Shown here: positions 1 to 5,768 of the stretch, in pieces
How positions within the stretch are numbered: position 1 is the first letter of the stretch
Layout of the letters: each line of letters starts with the position of its first letter
Origin: Candidatus Adiutrix sp.
GTDB taxonomy: Bacteria; Desulfobacterota; Desulfarculia; Adiutricales; Adiutricaceae
Assembly: GCA_031285975.1 (NCBI GenBank)
Contig: JAITVE010000015.1
Span: 1-6,236, forward strand
Direction: 5' to 3'
Length of the DNA stretch: 6,236 bases
Made by a program: the position numbers and the translations under genes
Notes under the pieces: generated by a model
Told to the model about the DNA's origin: nothing
Database searches by the model: none
Seen by the model: the letters and a program-made list of their open reading frames with translations, nothing else

Positions 1-107
1 GGGGCCAGGCCCAAGCCCAGGCCGGTATAGATGAGCCGGGCCGCCGACCAGGGGGGCCTGGCCTGGGGCGGGCGCGGGGCGCTGTCCTCGGGGGCGCTGG
101 GCAACAT
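1..107 (-). CDS. Start of an unidentified, possibly membrane protein (cut by window edge)
   Basis: An open frame starts at an ATG (105-107) and runs off the window after 35 codons. It begins 5 nt after the histidine kinase stop, so it would be the next gene of the same transcript. The first ~20 residues are rich in Pro and Ala (MLPSAPEDSAPRPPQARPPW). They are followed by SAARLIYTGLGLGLA, which looks like the start of a glycine-rich transmembrane helix. A short polar N-terminus before a Gly-patterned helix is reminiscent of AtpZ/AtpI proteins encoded ahead of F0F1-ATPase operons, but this is only a resemblance. No good Shine-Dalgarno sequence precedes the ATG. A TTG three codons earlier, overlapping the upstream stop, is another possible start. 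Because the rest lies outside the window, both the reality of the gene and its identity are uncertain. Confidence 0.4.
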   Translation of the reverse strand, partial: MLPSAPEDSAPRPPQARPPWSAARLIYTGLGLGLA

Positions 108-112
108 GGCGG

Positions 113-1267
113 TCAACCGCTGTAATCCACAGTGGAAAATTTCACCGGCACGATGAAGCCGGTCTCAGCCCCGCCGCCTTCCCGGTTGGCTAAAATCAGG
201 CGGCCGCCCAACAGGGAGGTCAGGCTGGAAGCCAGGCTCAGGCCCAGGCCCAGGCCCCCGTGGCGGCGGTTCATGGAGCCGTCGCCCTGGCGGAAAAGGT
301 CGCGGCGGTTGATGAGGCTTTCGTCCAGCCCCGGCCCGTTGTCCTGCACCATGCAGCGCAGCCAGGGGCCGCCCTCGTTGACGGTCACGTCGGCTTTCAG
401 GCTGACTTCGCCTTTGTCGGCCACGAATTTAATGGCGTTGTGCAAGAGTTTTTCCAGGGCCATGACAATGAGGTTGTAGCCGCCTTCCAGCACCACGTCA
501 CCGCGTTCACTGGTGTCCACGGCCAGCTTCACGCCCTTGGCCTCGGCGGCGGCGGCAAACTGGCGGGCCAGGGTGTTCAGGAGCAGGTTGGGGCTGAACT
601 GGGCCAGGTCGCTGCTCAGGCGGCGGGCCTCAAGGTTGCTCAGGGTGATGAGGTCGTTGACGATGGAAAACAGGCCGTCGGCCGCGTCTTTGGCCAGGCC
701 GAGGTTCTGGCGCAGTTCCTCCCCCGCCTCCTCGTCGTCCACAGCCATGGAGAGCATCCCGATGATGATATTCAAAGGGGTGCGCAGTTCGTGGCTGATG
801 TTGGACAAAAATTCGTTTTTGGCTTTGGAGGCCAGCTCCGCCTCTTTGCGGGCCTTTTGGAGAAAGGCTTCCGTATCGCGGTCGCGGCAGGGCTCAATGA
901 GGAAGGCCTCCATGCGGTCAGCCGGGCCCAGGGGGCCGCCCAGGCTGGCCCGGGCGCTGACTTCCAGGGTCAGTTCCCGCCCGTTCAAGCTGCGCCCGCG
1001 CAATAGCCAGTCGTGCACCGTGCCGTTTTTGAAGAGCGCTTCGTAAAACGGGGCCAGGGCTTCAACCTGAAAATGGGCGCGGAGGAACTCGCCGTTTTTC
1101 ATGAGTTCCTCCACCTCGCGGCAGCTCTGGTAGCCGAAAACCGCCGCCAGGGCCTGGTTGGCCATGAAGAGCCCCTGCGCCCGCTCCACGATGAGCACGG
1201 GCACCAAAGCGTTCCGCAGCATTTCGTGGGAAGCGTCGGCCCGCACTGTGTCCCGCGTCGTGTCCAT
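113..1267 (-). CDS. Soluble PAS-domain sensor histidine kinase
   Basis: This protein of 384 residues (from the ATG at 1267) should autophosphorylate on a histidine and pass the phosphate to a response regulator not seen here. A PAS-like sensor region spans about residues 15-130. The HisKA dimerisation helix follows, with the H-box NEFLSNISHELRTPLN and phospho-accepting His159. The HATPase domain shows an N-box (EKLLHNAIKF, Asn277), a G1 box (DNGPG, from Asp309), an F-box-like LFRQGDGS and a G2 box (GGLGLGLS, about 337-344). There is no signal peptide, transmembrane segment or receiver domain, so a cytoplasmic redox, ligand or energy sensor is the natural inference; the PAS ligand cannot be told. 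I chose the ATG because GAGG lies 5 nt upstream. A GTG at 1294 adds nine residues and overlaps the pgk stop as GTGA, but has no ribosome binding site. The gene follows pgk closely and is probably co-transcribed with it. Confidence 0.93.
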   Translation of the reverse strand: MDTTRDTVRADASHEMLRNALVPVLIVERAQGLFMANQALAAVFGYQSCREVEELMKNGEFLRAHFQVEALAPFYEALFKNGTVHDWLLRGRSLNGRELTLEVSARASLGGPLGPADRMEAFLIEPCRDRDTEAFLQKARKEAELASKAKNEFLSNISHELRTPLNIIIGMLSMAVDDEEAGEELRQNLGLAKDAADGLFSIVNDLITLSNLEARRLSSDLAQFSPNLLLNTLARQFAAAAEAKGVKLAVDTSERGDVVLEGGYNLIVMALEKLLHNAIKFVADKGEVSLKADVTVNEGGPWLRCMVQDNGPGLDESLINRRDLFRQGDGSMNRRHGGLGLGLSLASSLTSLLGGRLILANREGGGAETGFIVPVKFSTVDYSG

Positions 1268-1290
1268 CACGGCCTCAATTCCCCGGAAAA

Positions 1291-2580
1291 TCACGGCTTG
1301 AGCAGCGCGGCCACGGGTTTCAAGCCGTAGGGCGAACCCTGCTCAATGGCGGTCAGCACCGCGCCGCCGCCGGTGAAAAAGTAATAGGAGGGGTCGTCCA
1401 GGGCCCGCAGATACAGGCCCGGCTGAAGATTTTTCAGTTCGGTGAGGGTGTCCCCGCCGCCGTAGAGTTTCAGGGCGGTTTTGTTTTCGCCAATCTGGCC
1501 GTACATGCGGGCGCTGCCTTCGCCGAAGTTGGGGGTGAAGCCCATGACCGCGTTGATGAAAATGGTTTTGGCCTTGGCCAGCGGCCTGGCCAGGCGCGGG
1601 TCGTCGAAGGATTCCGGGGCCACGTCGAGGAAGTAGGCGTATTTCTGGCCGGGCTTGAAGTCGGCCACTTTCACCACCCGGCACTGGCCCGGGTCGCGGC
1701 GGTCAAGCACCTTGGATTCCACCAGGGCGCCGGGTTCCAGGATTTTCCCGCTCTTGTCTTTCTCCACCAAACCTTTGGCCAGGTCAACGTCTTCCTGGGC
1801 CACCCCCGCCACCTCAATGCCGTATTTGGCGCAGAGGAAGGCGTTATAGATAACGCCGCCGAGAATCAGGTAATCCACCCGTTCATAAAGCTCGTTTAGG
1901 GGCCCGATTTTGGTGTCGTATTTTGACCCGGCCACGATGGCCACAAAGGGGGCCTCGGCCTTCAGAACCCGTTCCAGGTTCAGGAGTTCCTTCTGCATCA
2001 GGAACCCGGCGCAGGCGGGCAGGGCCTTGGCCACGTCATAGGTGGAGCAGTGGGCCTGCCAGGAGCCGAAGGCGTCGTTGACGTAGAGGTCGGCCAGGCC
2101 CGCCCATTCGGCGGCCAGGGCGGCCGTTTTCCCGTCTTTGGATTCCTCCCCGGCGAACCAGCGGCTGTTGGGGAGGTAGAGCCCCCCGATTTTGCGGGCT
2201 TTGAGGTCGCGCAGCAGCGGCTCCATGACTTTTGCGTCCACCGAAGTGATGCCCAATTCCGGGTCGGCGGCCAGGGCCGGGATGCGGAAATCAGCTTCCA
2301 GCTTGCGGTTGAGGTAATCCACCACGGGCTCGACGGCGGTGCCGGGGCCGCTGGTGATGTGCCCGGTTTTTTTGTCGCGGGTGCGCCCCACGTGGGTCAT
2401 GAGGATGGGATAGCCGCCCCGCGCGGCGATGTAATGGATGAGGCCAAAGGTGGAATCAATGCGGAAGGCGTCCTTGATGACGCCCTTTTCCACGACATTG
2501 TGATCGACCCTGGCCAGCACCACTTTGCCCGCCAGATCAAAGTCCTGAATCCGAGGCAGTTTCGCGTTCAATCCGCTCAT
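1291..2580 (-). CDS. pgk: Phosphoglycerate kinase, diverged form
   Basis: Phosphoglycerate kinase transfers phosphate between 1,3-bisphosphoglycerate and ADP in glycolysis, and the reverse in gluconeogenesis, in the cytoplasm. Family landmarks are present (numbering from the upstream ATG at 2583): RVDHN (25-29, usually RVDFN), Arg41, THVGR (63-67, usually HLGRP), YVNDAFG (167-173), AGFLMQKEL (192-200), AGSKYDTK (218-225, keeping both lysines), GGGDT (375-379) and TGGGA (404-408). Several normally near-invariant stretches are changed. NDAFGTAHRAH is NDAFGSWQAH, so that Arg is gone. The Arg before PF in the ERPF segment is Ala (EAPF, 211-213). WNGPMGVFE is INAVMGFTPNF. At about 430 residues it exceeds the usual ~390-400, partly through extra sequence between HVGR and the LPNSRWF segment (137-143). 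Start: AGGAGG at 2588-2593 lies 7 nt before the ATG at 2580 and 4 nt before the one at 2583. Family membership is firm; normal catalytic activity is not assured. Confidence 0.9.
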   Translation of the reverse strand: MSGLNAKLPRIQDFDLAGKVVLARVDHNVVEKGVIKDAFRIDSTFGLIHYIAARGGYPILMTHVGRTRDKKTGHITSGPGTAVEPVVDYLNRKLEADFRIPALAADPELGITSVDAKVMEPLLRDLKARKIGGLYLPNSRWFAGEESKDGKTAALAAEWAGLADLYVNDAFGSWQAHCSTYDVAKALPACAGFLMQKELLNLERVLKAEAPFVAIVAGSKYDTKIGPLNELYERVDYLILGGVIYNAFLCAKYGIEVAGVAQEDVDLAKGLVEKDKSGKILEPGALVESKVLDRRDPGQCRVVKVADFKPGQKYAYFLDVAPESFDDPRLARPLAKAKTIFINAVMGFTPNFGEGSARMYGQIGENKTALKLYGGGDTLTELKNLQPGLYLRALDDPSYYFFTGGGAVLTAIEQGSPYGLKPVAALLKP

Positions 2581-2607
2581 CATCCATCCTCCTTTTTATT
2601 CCACTGC

Positions 2608-2624
2608 GGGACGGTGCGCGTCCC
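2608..2624. repeat. Small perfect hairpin upstream of pgk
   Basis: GGGACG and CGTCCC form a perfect 6-bp stem around the 5-nt loop GTGCG. It sits 15 nt upstream of the pgk ribosome binding site and 21 nt from the 99-bp inverted-repeat element. No T-run follows on either strand, so it is not a standard intrinsic terminator. It may be part of a decayed repeat or a 5' leader structure; its role is unknown. Confidence 0.4.
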
Positions 2625-2644
2625 CAAACCCGGCCCTCCCTCTT

Positions 2645-2743
2645 CGTCATTCCTGCGGAGGCAGGAATCCATTTCCAGAGAAGCAACTGTTTGCCGACAA
2701 GGTCTTTCCCTGGCAATGGATTCCAGCTTTCGCCGGAATGACG
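2645..2743. repeat. REP/BIME-like inverted-repeat element, 99 bp
   Basis: Two 27-nt arms (2645-2671 and 2717-2743) are inverted copies matching at 23 of 27 positions, separated by a 45-nt unique core. The outer ends read CGTCATTCC and GGAATGACG. Each arm also folds on itself: TTCCTGC/GCAGGAA around GGAG on the left, and TTCC-GC/GC-GGAA around TTTC with one mismatched or wobble position on the right. Such paired imperfect palindromes are the pattern of REP or BIME elements moved by RAYT (Y1-type) transposases and of short MITEs, and sequences of this CGTCATTCC type are common between genes in proteobacteria. No transposase is nearby and no target duplication is obvious. It occupies the gap between the zinc-ribbon gene and pgk, where transcript folding might limit readthrough or stabilise 3' ends. 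Confidence 0.85.
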
Positions 2744-2792
2744 GCACGGGGGAGCAGCGTTATTTTATGTTCTATTGATTCTTTCCCGCCGC

Positions 2793-3017
2793 TCAGTCCG
2801 CAAATTCAGAGCCGCACCAGGGGCAGAACTTAAAATCCGCGCTGGTGAGCTGTTCGTGGCAATTGTTGCAGATGAGGGTCATTTCCTCGGCGCAATAGGG
2901 GCAGTAGGTGAAACTTTTGAAAAGCTGCTTGTGTTCCGGGGTCAGCCCGACCATCTTTTCGGCGCAGTCGGTTTCCTGGCAAACCTTGTCAACGCCGGCT
3001 TTTTTCTTCTCGCTCAT
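2793..3017 (-). CDS. Small zinc-ribbon protein, function unknown
   Basis: This 74-residue protein has eight cysteines in four pairs: C13/C18, C39-P-Y-C42, C50-N-N-C53 and C65-P-W-C68-G. The last three CxxC knuckles are typical of double zinc-ribbon or rubredoxin-knuckle domains, so at least one and possibly two zinc ions are likely bound. The N-terminus (MSEKKKAGVDK) is lysine-rich. No signal peptide or membrane segment is seen, so it should be cytoplasmic. I do not recognise a specific family or function; zinc ribbons of this kind serve in protein or nucleic-acid contacts. GAGG lies 8 nt before the ATG, which supports the start. It lies 96 nt downstream of the DUF554 gene with a candidate promoter in between, so it may be a separate transcription unit. 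The cysteine pattern makes chance coding very unlikely. Confidence 0.85.
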   Translation of the reverse strand: MSEKKKAGVDKVCQETDCAEKMVGLTPEHKQLFKSFTYCPYCAEEMTLICNNCHEQLTSADFKFCPWCGSEFAD

Positions 3018-3057
3018 GTGTGTTTCCTCGTTTTGGGGCGCAAATATTCGGCCACGT

Positions 3058-3092
3058 ATGGTATAGCTATAACCCTACCAACTATACACCAT
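3058..3092. promoter_or_regulatory. Inverted-repeat cluster, possible operator of the zinc-ribbon gene
   Basis: ATGGTATAG (3058-3066) is inverted as CTATACACCAT (3082-3092), identical apart from a 2-nt insertion. Between them TATAGCTATA (3062-3071) is a perfect 10-bp palindrome, extended with a one-base bulge to GGTATAGCTATAACC. The result is three related half-sites of the form GGT-(n)-ATAG. They overlap the putative -10 element and the predicted transcription start of the zinc-ribbon gene, a suitable place for a repressor. No regulator gene is visible in the window, so function is inferred from position and symmetry only. Confidence 0.35.
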
Positions 3093-3109
3093 TGCCGTTA
3101 TAAAATCAA
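3081..3109 (-). promoter_or_regulatory. Putative sigma70-type promoter for the zinc-ribbon gene
   Basis: Read on the minus strand, TTGATT (3104-3109) and TATAGT (3081-3086) are separated by exactly 17 nt. Transcription would start near 3074, giving a leader of about 57 nt before the zinc-ribbon ATG at 3017. The site lies in an AT-rich stretch just after the DUF554 stop codon, in contrast with the GC-rich coding DNA. Six-base matches of this quality can occur by chance in AT-rich spacers. Confidence 0.45.
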
Positions 3110-3113
3110 AGTG

Positions 3114-3800
3114 TCAGCCCATAAATATGCCTAAAATCACGGCATAGACCAATGCGGGCAGGAGGTTGGAAATGGCGATGGGCTTTACGCCGATTAAGTT
3201 CGTGCCAATGCCCACGATCATCAGCCCGCCGGTGGAGATGAGGGTGGCCCGGAGCCCTTCGGTGAGATAGGGCGCGGCCACGCCCGCCAAAAGGGTCAGC
3301 GCCCCCTGATAAATAAGCAGCGGCACAGCCGAGGCCACCACGCCGGAGCCGTAGGCGGCGGCCAGCATCATGGTGATGCAGAAATCGAGGATGGACTTGC
3401 TGTAGAGCGTGGCCCGGCTGCCGCCGAGGCCTTCTTCCAGGCAGCCCACCAGGCCCATGGCCCCAATGCAGATAATGAGGCTGGAAGTCACCAGGCCTTC
3501 GGTGAACTTTTCGTTTTTAGAGCGCAAAAGCCGCTTGACGGCCTCGCCTCCGCGCGTCAGGCGGTCGGTGAGGTTCAACGCCTCGCCGGTGACGATGCCC
3601 AGAACGCAGCTAAAGATGACCGGCAATAAATCCTGGGCGGCCCAGGCCATTTTGAGGCCGATCAAGAGCACGCAGAGCCCCAGCACCTGGAACAGGGAAT
3701 CGCGCAATTTTTCGCTCAGAATCCCCCCCACCCAGAGCCCCAAAAGGGCCCCGGCGGCCGCCGCCCCGGCGTTGACTATAGAGCCTATCGGCATGACCAT
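3114..3800 (-). CDS. DUF554 family integral membrane protein
   Basis: This 228-residue protein is highly hydrophobic, with about six to eight predicted membrane segments (roughly residues 4-26, 36-56, 60-73, 103-121, 136-158, 160-178, 187-205 and 211-227). The N-terminal PIGSIVNAGAAAAGALLGLWVG, the central charged loop DRLTRGGEAVKRLLRSKNEKF and the C-terminal GIGTNLIGVKPIAISNLLPAL match the layout of DUF554 (YdfK-like) inner-membrane proteins, which are about 230 residues long. Their substrate or role is not established; transport is only a guess. The open frame extends upstream to 3869, but those extra 23 codons run through the tRNA terminator hairpin. The ATG at 3800 is preceded by GGAGG at 7 nt, so it is the start chosen. 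No promoter is evident in the short gap after the terminator, so expression may depend on readthrough from the tRNA unit. Confidence 0.88.
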   Translation of the reverse strand: MVMPIGSIVNAGAAAAGALLGLWVGGILSEKLRDSLFQVLGLCVLLIGLKMAWAAQDLLPVIFSCVLGIVTGEALNLTDRLTRGGEAVKRLLRSKNEKFTEGLVTSSLIICIGAMGLVGCLEEGLGGSRATLYSKSILDFCITMMLAAAYGSGVVASAVPLLIYQGALTLLAGVAAPYLTEGLRATLISTGGLMIVGIGTNLIGVKPIAISNLLPALVYAVILGIFMG

Positions 3801-3835
3801 TTTCGTACCTCCGCCAACCCCATCCGCAACAATGG

Positions 3836-3865
3836 AGAAAGGCGGCCCTCCGGTGGAGGGCCGCC
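3836..3865 (-). terminator. Intrinsic terminator of the tRNA-Asp gene
   Basis: On the minus strand a perfect 11-bp GC-rich stem (GGCGGCCCTCC / GGAGGGCCGCC) with the 3-nt loop ACC is followed by TTTCT. It begins 10 nt after the encoded CCA of the tRNA. The T-run is short and interrupted, so termination may be incomplete, which would let some transcription enter the DUF554 gene. Confidence 0.8.
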
Positions 3866-3875
3866 TCAAACTGAA

Positions 3876-3952
3876 TGGCGGGGACGACGGGATTTGAACC
3901 CGCGATCTTCTGCGTGACAGGCAGACGTGTTAAACCGCTTCACTACGTCCCC
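3876..3952 (-). tRNA. tRNA-Asp (anticodon GTC)
   Basis: The 77-nt gene folds as a complete cloverleaf. The acceptor stem GGGACG plus preceding G (GGGGACG) pairs with CGTCCCC over 7 bp. The D arm is GTGA...AACAC with G18G19. The anticodon arm TCTGC-CTGTCAC-GCAGA has a 5-bp stem and anticodon GTC (plus-strand 3916-3918). The T arm is GCGGG-TTCAAAT-CCCGT. The discriminator base is G73, as expected for aspartate tRNAs, and CCA is encoded at 3876-3878. The last D-stem pair is A-A rather than Watson-Crick, a minor irregularity. It has its own promoter upstream and a terminator downstream. Confidence 0.96.
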
Positions 3953-3966
3953 GCGAGAACCAAACA

Positions 3967-3995
3967 TTTATACTAAATAGCTCAGCAGAAGTCAA
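3967..3995 (-). promoter_or_regulatory. Sigma70-type promoter of tRNA-Asp
   Basis: On the minus strand TTGACT (3990-3995) and TATAAA (3967-3972) are separated by 17 nt. The expected start near 3960 is about 8 nt before the mature tRNA 5' end at 3952. The match to the consensus and the position directly upstream of a stable RNA gene make this the best promoter in the window. The -35 element lies 8 nt beyond the ldcA stop codon. Confidence 0.75.
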
Positions 3996-4003
3996 CAAAA
4001 ATT

Positions 4004-4972
4004 TTACAGCAGTTGCGGCCTTACAAAATACCCCTTGCCAAAGCCTTGCGCTTTCAATTCCGCCAAAGCCCCTATGGGGAACAGGCGATTGCGGGCCTCG
4101 TGGCCGAAGGGGGCGCGGCAGAGGACGGGGCCAGCGAAGTCGGCGGCGGCTTCTTTCAGCAGGCGGCGAACTTCCGCCGGGGGGCCGCAACGGGTGAAAG
4201 CCCCGAACACCAGACCGGCGGCACGTTCCCAAATCGGGCTCTGGCGGAGGGTGGTGAGGAGGCGGTCCAGGCGGTAGGGGGGCTCGTCGATATCCTCCAC
4301 CAAAAGAATCGCCCCCGTGAAATCCGGCAGCCAGGGGCCGGAGGCCAGGGCCGTCAAAAGGGTCAGGTTGCCGCCCAGAAGGGGGCCCTCCGCGTGGCCG
4401 GGCTTGAGGATATCGCGGGGGGCAAACGCCCAGCCGCCGGAGCGGTCGCCGCTGGTGAGCGCGCGGCGCAGGTCGGCCTGGCTGGGGCGGTCGGCCAGCT
4501 GCCCGGGCGCGGCTTTGCCCAGGGAGACCACCATAGGCGCATGGTAGCCCGCCACCCCCGAGGCCTGGAAGCGGGCCAGGTGCAGGGCCGTCAGGTCGGA
4601 AAAGCCAAAGATGGGTTTGGCGGGCCAGCGGCTCCACAGCGGTGCCAGCGCGGGCAAAAGCCGCTGACAGCCAAAGCCGCCCCGTACGGCCATCAGGCCG
4701 TCCACGCTCTCGTCTTCCATCAGTTCGGCCAGCACGGCCAGGCGGTGGGCGTCGTCCCCGGCCAGATAGCGGTCGCGGCGGCCTAATTTTTTGGGAATTT
4801 TGACCGTGAGGCCCCAGGAACGCAGCATCGCCGCGCCCCGCTCCATCTCCCCCCGGTCAAAGGCGTGGGCCGGGGCGAACAGCCCGATGGCCGCGCCGGG
4901 CTTCAAAGCAACGGGCCAGGAGGCCCCGGCGGGCAGCCGGTCAGTCCATCTGAGGGTAGGGCGGGGTATCAT
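4004..4972 (-). CDS. ldcA: LD-carboxypeptidase, peptidase family S66
   Basis: This 322-residue protein belongs to the S66 serine peptidases, which cleave the terminal D-Ala from murein tetrapeptides during peptidoglycan recycling in the cytoplasm. The family pattern is complete: VRGGFGCQRLLP (97-107); nucleophile Ser125 in IFGFSDLTALH; GGNLTLL (200-206); catalytic Glu226 in LLVEDIDEPPYRLDRLL; and His291 in PFGHE. The spacing of this Ser-Glu-His triad is very close to that of the characterised Pseudomonas aeruginosa LdcA (S115, E217, H285). No signal peptide is seen. Some S66 members instead cleave microcin C7-like peptides (MccF), but the housekeeping neighbourhood favours LdcA. The ATG at 4972 overlaps the coaX stop as ATGA, indicating translational coupling and a shared operon. 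The TAA stop lies just upstream of the tRNA-Asp promoter. Confidence 0.92.
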   Translation of the reverse strand: MIPRPTLRWTDRLPAGASWPVALKPGAAIGLFAPAHAFDRGEMERGAAMLRSWGLTVKIPKKLGRRDRYLAGDDAHRLAVLAELMEDESVDGLMAVRGGFGCQRLLPALAPLWSRWPAKPIFGFSDLTALHLARFQASGVAGYHAPMVVSLGKAAPGQLADRPSQADLRRALTSGDRSGGWAFAPRDILKPGHAEGPLLGGNLTLLTALASGPWLPDFTGAILLVEDIDEPPYRLDRLLTTLRQSPIWERAAGLVFGAFTRCGPPAEVRRLLKEAAADFAGPVLCRAPFGHEARNRLFPIGALAELKAQGFGKGYFVRPQLL

Positions 4973-5742
4973 GCCCCCCAGGCCATTTCGTTGTAAATGA
5001 TTTTCAGGCCTTCCAGGGTCAGGTCGGGCAACACTTCCTCAATTTGCTCGGACTCGGAGGCGATGAGGGAGGCCAGGCCGCCGGTGGCCACCACTTTGGC
5101 CGGGCCCAGCTCTTTTTTGATCCGGGCGGCTAAACCGTCCACCAGGCTCATGTAGCCGTAAATCAGGCCCACGTTGATGCTGGCAATGGTGTTGCGGGCA
5201 ATGGCCCGCGGCGGCAGGTCAAACAGTTCCAGCTTCGGCAGGCGGCTGGCCTTCTGGAAGAGGGCCTCGGCCGAGAGCCGCAGACCGGCCGCGATGGCCC
5301 CGCCCAGGTGCTCGCCCTTGGCGGAAATGCAGTCAAAGGTGGTGGCCGTGCCCATGTCCACCACGATGAGGCTGGTGTGGAAGCGGCGATAGGCGGCGAT
5401 GGAGACGGCTATGCGGTCTGCGCCCATTTCCGTGGGGTTGTCGTAAAAAACCGGCATGAGGGTCTGGCGGTGGGCTTCCAGGAAAATGGGGCGGAGCTTG
5501 ACGTATTTGGCCCCGAAGCGTTCCAGCGCGGGGCGCATGGGCGGCACCACGCTGGCGATGATGAAGCCGTCCACCTGCTCAAAGGTGAAGCCCTCAGCGG
5601 CGAAGAGCCCGCCAATGACCAGGCCCAGTTCGTCCAAAGTGGATTCGCGGCGGGTGGACAGCCGCCAGTCGGCCCGGAGCTCATCGCCCTCCCAGAGGCC
5701 CAGATTAATGTTGGTGTTGCCCACATCCATAGTAAACAGCAT
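4969..5742 (-). CDS. coaX: Type III pantothenate kinase
   Basis: This 257-residue enzyme phosphorylates pantothenate, the first step of coenzyme A synthesis, in the cytoplasm. CoaX-type kinases belong to the ASKHA fold, need a monovalent cation and are not inhibited by CoA, unlike CoaA. Motifs seen: DVGNTN (6-11), the phosphate-1 loop; NPTEMGADR (102-110), containing the expected catalytic Asp109; VVDMGTATTFD (127-137), the phosphate-2 loop; GGAIAAGL (147-154); and ATGG (219-222). Length is typical. The frame opens further up at a GTG (5757) and an ATG (5748), but AGGAG lies 7 nt before the ATG at 5742, and MLFTMDVGNTN is the usual family N-terminus, so that start is chosen. It sits 26 nt after glmM and overlaps ldcA by 4 nt. 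No BirA domain is fused or adjacent, unlike the arrangement in some genomes. Confidence 0.95.
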   Translation of the reverse strand: MLFTMDVGNTNINLGLWEGDELRADWRLSTRRESTLDELGLVIGGLFAAEGFTFEQVDGFIIASVVPPMRPALERFGAKYVKLRPIFLEAHRQTLMPVFYDNPTEMGADRIAVSIAAYRRFHTSLIVVDMGTATTFDCISAKGEHLGGAIAAGLRLSAEALFQKASRLPKLELFDLPPRAIARNTIASINVGLIYGYMSLVDGLAARIKKELGPAKVVATGGLASLIASESEQIEEVLPDLTLEGLKIIYNEMAWGA

Positions 5743-5768
5743 CGGCATTCTCCTCACATAGGATCAGT

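Noticed and set aside
260..1006. Long plus-strand open frame opposite the histidine kinase
   Set aside because: It is a GC-rich antisense shadow of a gene with clear H, N, G1 and G2 boxes, and its translation shows no domain pattern.
2645..2743. CRISPR repeat or intrinsic terminator
   Set aside because: There are only two inverted arms rather than regularly spaced direct repeats, and no T-run follows the hairpins.
2050..2778. Plus-strand open frame of 242 codons opposite pgk and running through the repeat element
   Set aside because: It is antisense to a firm PGK gene and crosses an inverted repeat; the translation is low-complexity Gly/Ala/Val-rich and resembles no family.
3801..3869. N-terminal extension of the DUF554 protein
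   Set aside because: These 23 codons run through the tRNA terminator hairpin, while a GGAGG site sits 7 nt before the internal ATG at 3800.
3876..3952. tRNA as an integration site for a genomic island
   Set aside because: There is no integrase gene and I noticed no repeated copy of the tRNA 3' end in the window; the flanking genes look like housekeeping genes.
3930..4637. Minus-strand open frame overlapping ldcA in another frame
   Set aside because: Its Pro/Arg/Gly-rich translation is typical of a frame-shifted GC-rich gene, and it runs into the tRNA-Asp gene.
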